DNA of 8,399 nt from Eubacteriales bacterium (GTDB lineage: Bacteria > Bacillota > Clostridia > Oscillospirales > Oscillospiraceae), in assembly GCA_030528965.1 (NCBI GenBank), contig JAUMXS010000053.1, positions 1-8,399 on the forward strand, given 5' to 3'. A program made the translations under genes and the position numbers. The notes under the pieces are model-generated. The model worked only from the letters and a program-made list of their open reading frames with translations, did not search any database and had not been told where the DNA came from. Below are positions 4,566 to 8,399 of the stretch, in pieces (position 1 is the first letter of the stretch; every line of letters starts with the position of its first letter).

Positions 4566-5984
4566 ATGAGAGGGATCCGGATAGCGGACATGACGATGCG
4601 CTCGGCGGCGATGGGGGTGGAATAGTCCCTGAACTTCAAGGAACGGCTGGAGCTGGCGCGCGAGCTGGACGGGCTTGGCGTGGATGTTATAGAATTTCCG
4701 CCGCTGGGAGATGACCGCAGCGACGTTCTTTTGGTACGTACGGCGGCGACGCTCGCGCGGCGCAGTGTGCTTTCGGTGCCGACCGGATTGACGGTCGAAG
4801 GCGTGGAGAAAGCATGGAGCGCGGTGAGTGCGGCAGTCAAGCCGCGTCTGCTGGTCTGTGTACCGGTGTCTCCGGTGCAGATGGAATATATGTGTCATGC
4901 GAAACCGGCCCAGCTTCTCACGCGGATCACGGAACTGGTGAGTGCGGCGGCGGCCCTGTGCCCCGACGTGGAGTTCTCCGCGGAGGATGCGACGCGTGCC
5001 GATTTTGATTATTTGTGCTCGGCGGTGGAAACGGCTCTGGAAGCCGGCGCCGGAACGGTGAACATCAGCGATTCGGCGGGGCTTTTGCTGCCGAACGAGC
5101 AGGCGGACTTTATTCGCCGGCTGTATGAACGTGTTCCCGCTTTGAAAGAGGCGACGCTCTCGGTCCAGTGTTCGGATGCACTGTCGATGGCGGCGGCGTG
5201 TGCGATGGCCGCTGTGGCGGAAGGTGTCGGACAGGTGAAATGTTCGGTGAGCGGTACGGGTCTGCCGACGATAGAATCGCTGGCGGCGATATTCCGTGCG
5301 CGCGGCGATACGCTGGAAGTCCGGACGGGACTGGATATGACGGGTCTGGCGCGTGCGGTGGGCCGCATGACCTGGCTCACGAGCGGCGAACCCGGCGGCG
5401 GATACGCATTTGACGGCGGCCTCGGTCAGCTGACGGAAGAACTGGCGCTGGACGGCAGCACCTCTCCGGAGGAGCTGGAACGGGTGCTGGATCGTCTGGG
5501 CTATGAGCTGGGGAACGAGGATCTGCCGCGCGTACATGAAGCTTTTCTGCGTATTGCCCGGAAAAAGACGGTCGGTGCGCGTGAACTGGATGCCATTGTG
5601 GCGGGCGCGGCGCTGCAGGTCCCGGCGACGTATAAACTGATCAGTTATGTGATCAATTCGGGCAATATCATTCAGGCCACGGCCAATATCGTGCTGGAGA
5701 AGGACGGCGAACAGCGTCACGGTCTTGTGGGCGGCGACGGTCCTGTCGATGCGGCATTTCTGGCGGTGGAGCAGGCCGTGGGACGGCATTATGAGCTGGA
5801 TGACTTCCAGATCAGTGCGGTGACCGAAGGCCGTGAGGCCATGGGTTCAACACTGGTGAAGCTGCGCCACGGGGGACGGCTGTACTCCGGACAGGGTGTC
5901 TCGACGGACGTCATCGGCGCTTCGATCCGGGCGTATCTGGATGCGATCAACAAGATCGCATATGAAGAGAGGGAGAACGGATGA
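4566..5984 (+). CDS. 2-isopropylmalate synthase-like protein (LeuA paralogue) interrupted by an in-frame amber codon
   Basis: LeuA condenses acetyl-CoA with 2-ketoisovalerate in leucine synthesis; this gene is a divergent relative. ATG 4566 has AAGGAG at 4551-4556, nine bases upstream. Codon 20 (4623-4625) is TAG in frame. The other 471 codons are open, and homology runs through the stop: IADMTMR before it, SLNFKERLELAREL and GLGVDVIEFPP after it. Family features present are FSAEDATRADFDYL (137-150), GTVNISDSAG (163-172) and a complete C-terminal LeuA regulatory domain with GGDGPVDAAF (389-398), YELDDFQISAVTEGREAMG (409-427), LYSGQGVSTDVIGASIRAY (439-457). Active-site motifs are altered: DTTLRDGEQ becomes DMTMRSAAM, HCHND becomes QCSDA and NGIGERAGN becomes SGTGLPTIE. 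It may be recoded by readthrough, be a recent pseudogene, or contain a sequence error. A restart at GTG 4680 would lose the first beta strand and has no ribosome site. The next gene overlaps by ATGA. Confidence 0.8.
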
Positions 5985-8399
5985 AACTCTCGTTTTCGAC
6001 CAACGGCTGGGAGAGCCGGAGCTGGGACGATTACTGCCGCATGGCAAAGGAATACGGGTTTCTGGGCATCGAACTGCATGACGGGGAGATGGAGTCTTTC
6101 ACCCGTGCGGGCGGACCGCTGGATCGGAATGCGGCGCTGTCGGTACGGCGTCAGCTCATTGATCTGGAACTGAGTATTCCCTGCGTGGATGTACGCGGCA
6201 ATATGGCGGATCCTGCGCGTCGGGAGGAGATGCTTGCCGGGATCGAGCGCCGGCTGGAAGCCTGCGCACGGCTGGGTGTTCCGTGCCTTCGTCTCACGGC
6301 GGATCAGGTGCCGGGACTGACGCCCGAAGAAGAGGATGCGGCGGTCATCGCCGCTCTCGAGCAGGCTCTGCCTGAGGCGGAGCGGCTGGGCGTGACGCTC
6401 CTCATGGAGACCTGCGGTCTGTATGCCGACACGGGCCGCCTGCGCGAACTGCTGAACTGGTTCGCGAGCGACAATCTGGCGGCGCTTTGGGATATGCAGC
6501 ACCCCTATCGTCTGCACGGCGAAAGCGCCGAGCAGACCATTACGAATCTGGGAGCGTATGTGCGGCATGTGCATCTCAAGGATTCGGAGATAGTGGACGG
6601 TCAGACGGTGAGCGTGCTGGTGGGCGAGGGAACGCTCCCCATCGCGGAGATGCTCAATGCGCTGCGTTCGGTGAACTATGACGGATTTCTGTCTCTGGAA
6701 TGGGATCCGACCTGGTGTGAAGAGCTGAACGATCCGGATATCATTTTCCCGCATTTTGCCGGATACATGAGCCGGTTCGACTCGCTGGCCCGCGCAGAGC
6801 GGACTCTGTACCGCAGCCGCCGGGGCGACGGAATGTATGTCTGGAAGAAAGATTCGCTCGTTGACATGACTTTCTCCCGGGTGCTTGACCGTATGGTCGA
6901 GGAATTCCCGGATCAGTATGCCATTAAGTACACGACGCTGGATTATACCCGTACCTATTCGCAGTTCCGTGACGATGTGGATCGTTTTGCGCGTTCGCTC
7001 ATCAGTCTGGGCGTGAAGGCGGGCGATAAAGTTTCGGTCTGGGCGACGAATGTGCCGCAGTGGTACATTGCGTTCTGGGCGACGACGAAGATCGGCGCGG
7101 TGCTTGTGACGGTAAACACGGCGTACAAGATCGCGGAAGCGGAATATCTGCTGCGTCAGTCGGATACACATACGCTGGTGATGATCGAGAACTACCGCGA
7201 TTCGGATTACGCGGGCATCATTCGGGAACTGTGTCCGGAACTGGCGAAGCGTGAGCCGGGGCGGCCTCTGCGCTCGAAGCGTCTGCCGTTTTTGCGGAAT
7301 GTCATCACGGTGGGCTTTTCCATGCCGGGTGCGATGACATGGGAAGAGGCGCTGGAAAGAGCCTCCGAGACCTCGATCGAAGAGGTACGCCGCCGTGCGG
7401 CGGCCGTGAACAGTCACGACGTTGCGAATATGCAGTATACCTCCGGCACGACGGGATTCCCGAAGGGAGTTATGCTCACGCATTATAATATTGTAAACAA
7501 CGGCAAGTGCATCGGTGACCGCATGGATCTTTCCACGGCGGACCGCATGATGATCCAGGTGCCGATGTTCCATTGTTTCGGCATGGTACTGGCGATGACC
7601 GCCAGCATGACGCACGGAAGCACGATCCTGCCGCTGCCCTATTTCTCCCCCAAGCCGGCGCTTGCCTGCATCAATGCGGAACGCATCACGGCATTCCACG
7701 GTGTGCCGACGATGTTTATCGCGCTGCTGGAGCACGAGGACTTCCCCAAGACAGACTTTTCCTATATGCGTACGGGCATTATGGCCGGCTCGCCCTGCCC
7801 GATCGCGGTCATGCGCGACGTGGTGGAGAAGATGCATATGTCCGAGATCACGATCGTATACGGACAGACGGAGGCATCGCCGGGCTGCACGATGAGCAGT
7901 ACGGACGATCCGCTGGAAGTCCGCGTCACGACGGTCGGACGTGCGCTGCCGGAGATCGAATGCCGGATCGTGGATCCGGAAACGGGTGAAGAACTGCCGG
8001 ACAACGAGATTGGCGAATTCTGCGCGCGCGGATATAATATCATGAAGGGGTATTACAAGATGCCCGGCGCGACAGCGGCGGCGATCGATGCGGACGGCTG
8101 GCTGCACACGGGCGACCTTGCCTGCCGCACGCCGGAGGGTAATTTCCGTATCACCGGCCGACTCAAGGATATGATCATCCGCGGCGGTGAGAACATCTAC
8201 CCCAAGGAGATCGAGGAATTCATCTACACCCATCCCGGTGTCCGGGATGTTCAGGTCATCGGCGTGCCGGACAAGCAGTACGGCGAGGAGATTATGGCCT
8301 GCATCATTCTGAAAGAAACAGGCTCCATGACGGAAGCTGAAATGTCCGACTATATCAAGGCAAGCATGGCCCGGCACAAGGTTCCCCGGTATATCGAAT
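5981..8399 (+). CDS. Fusion of xylose-isomerase-like TIM barrel and AMP-forming acyl-CoA ligase (3' end cut off by window edge)
   Basis: One uninterrupted frame of 806 residues runs off the window. Residues 1-270 form a sugar-phosphate isomerase/epimerase-like TIM barrel (AP-endonuclease 2/xylose isomerase superfamily). Probable metal ligands are E143 (LMETCG), D171 (LWDMQHP), H197 (HVHLKD) and E240 (LSLEWDP). A linker leads into an acyl-CoA synthetase from about 285: P-loop YTSGTTGFPKGVMLTH (486-501), VYGQTE (626-631), GWLHTGD (706-712), hinge GRLKD (726-730) and RGGENIYPKEIEE (734-746). The end of the family's C-terminal lid domain, including the catalytic lysine motif (PTGK type), lies beyond the edge. 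The ligase half would adenylate a carboxylic acid and transfer it to CoA; its substrate is not readable here. The ATG overlaps the previous stop and has GAGGGAG just upstream, so translation is coupled to the LeuA-like gene. An internal start at M285 has no good ribosome site. Confidence 0.93.
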   Translation, partial: MKLSFSTNGWESRSWDDYCRMAKEYGFLGIELHDGEMESFTRAGGPLDRNAALSVRRQLIDLELSIPCVDVRGNMADPARREEMLAGIERRLEACARLGVPCLRLTADQVPGLTPEEEDAAVIAALEQALPEAERLGVTLLMETCGLYADTGRLRELLNWFASDNLAALWDMQHPYRLHGESAEQTITNLGAYVRHVHLKDSEIVDGQTVSVLVGEGTLPIAEMLNALRSVNYDGFLSLEWDPTWCEELNDPDIIFPHFAGYMSRFDSLARAERTLYRSRRGDGMYVWKKDSLVDMTFSRVLDRMVEEFPDQYAIKYTTLDYTRTYSQFRDDVDRFARSLISLGVKAGDKVSVWATNVPQWYIAFWATTKIGAVLVTVNTAYKIAEAEYLLRQSDTHTLVMIENYRDSDYAGIIRELCPELAKREPGRPLRSKRLPFLRNVITVGFSMPGAMTWEEALERASETSIEEVRRRAAAVNSHDVANMQYTSGTTGFPKGVMLTHYNIVNNGKCIGDRMDLSTADRMMIQVPMFHCFGMVLAMTASMTHGSTILPLPYFSPKPALACINAERITAFHGVPTMFIALLEHEDFPKTDFSYMRTGIMAGSPCPIAVMRDVVEKMHMSEITIVYGQTEASPGCTMSSTDDPLEVRVTTVGRALPEIECRIVDPETGEELPDNEIGEFCARGYNIMKGYYKMPGATAAAIDADGWLHTGDLACRTPEGNFRITGRLKDMIIRGGENIYPKEIEEFIYTHPGVRDVQVIGVPDKQYGEEIMACIILKETGSMTEAEMSDYIKASMARHKVPRYIE

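Noticed and set aside
4362..5789. A 475-codon minus-strand frame opposite the LeuA-like gene
   Set aside because: Arg/His-rich antisense shadow without domains; the plus-strand homology is clear.
4680..5984. GTG 4680 as the true start of the LeuA-like protein
   Set aside because: No ribosome site precedes it, and it would remove the first strand with D8 and the SLNFKERLELAREL helix, which is clearly coding. ATG 4566 with AAGGAG fits better despite the TAG.
5789..8377. An 862-codon open frame on the minus strand opposite the LeuA-like and fusion genes
   Set aside because: It is a high-GC antisense shadow. Its product is rich in His and Arg with no recognisable domain, while the plus strand carries complete, motif-perfect enzymes with ribosome sites and a T-box leader.
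1..8399. CRISPR arrays, insertion sequences, tRNA or rRNA genes, phage genes
   Set aside because: I looked for repeat-spacer patterns, transposase motifs and tRNA arms and saw none; the only tandem repeat noted is the 8-bp duplication near 3506.

Overview
The window looks like a moderately GC-rich, spore-forming member of the Clostridia (Lachnospiraceae/Oscillospiraceae-like). The reasons are the sporulation/division block yabP-yabQ-divIC-yabR, a Firmicutes-type T-box leader, strong AAGGAG-like ribosome sites and sigma-A promoters with textbook 17-bp spacers. This placement is inferred from gene content; no rRNA is present.

Left part (1-2348, minus strand): a compact three-gene operon, gntR (YtrA type), an ABC ATPase and an ABC-2-like permease that runs off the left edge. 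The genes overlap by 4 and 26 bases. A sigma-A promoter (TTGACA-17-TTATCT) lies upstream, with a 23-bp imperfect palindrome over the expected transcription start, which suggests autorepression by the GntR protein.

Middle (2373-3999, plus strand): yabP, yabQ, divIC (FtsB-like) and yabR (S1 domain), in the same order as in Bacillus subtilis. A sigma-E-like promoter precedes yabP. The yabQ frame runs 164 bases into divIC, which may reflect an indel. The rqcP/yabO gene usual upstream and spoIIE usual downstream are not adjacent here.

Right part (4168-8399, plus strand): a sigma-A promoter, then a complete T-box leader with a probable leucine CUC specifier, the AGUGGUACCGCG antiterminator motif and a strong intrinsic terminator. 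Next comes a gene resembling 2-isopropylmalate synthase. It has a good ribosome site and ATG but an in-frame TAG at codon 20, and the remaining 452 codons are open. Its regulatory domain is well preserved, whereas its active-site motifs (the DTTLRDGEQ region, HxH and GERAGN) are heavily changed. Overlapping it by ATGA is a gene encoding a xylose-isomerase-like TIM barrel fused to an acyl-CoA/AMP-forming ligase, cut off by the right edge after 806 residues.

The most interesting content is this leucine-T-box operon. A remodelled LeuA paralogue interrupted by an amber codon is translationally coupled to a sugar-isomerase-like/acyl-adenylate ligase fusion. Its pathway is not evident from the sequence; a role in branched-chain acid or acyl-CoA metabolism that responds to uncharged tRNA-Leu is an inference.
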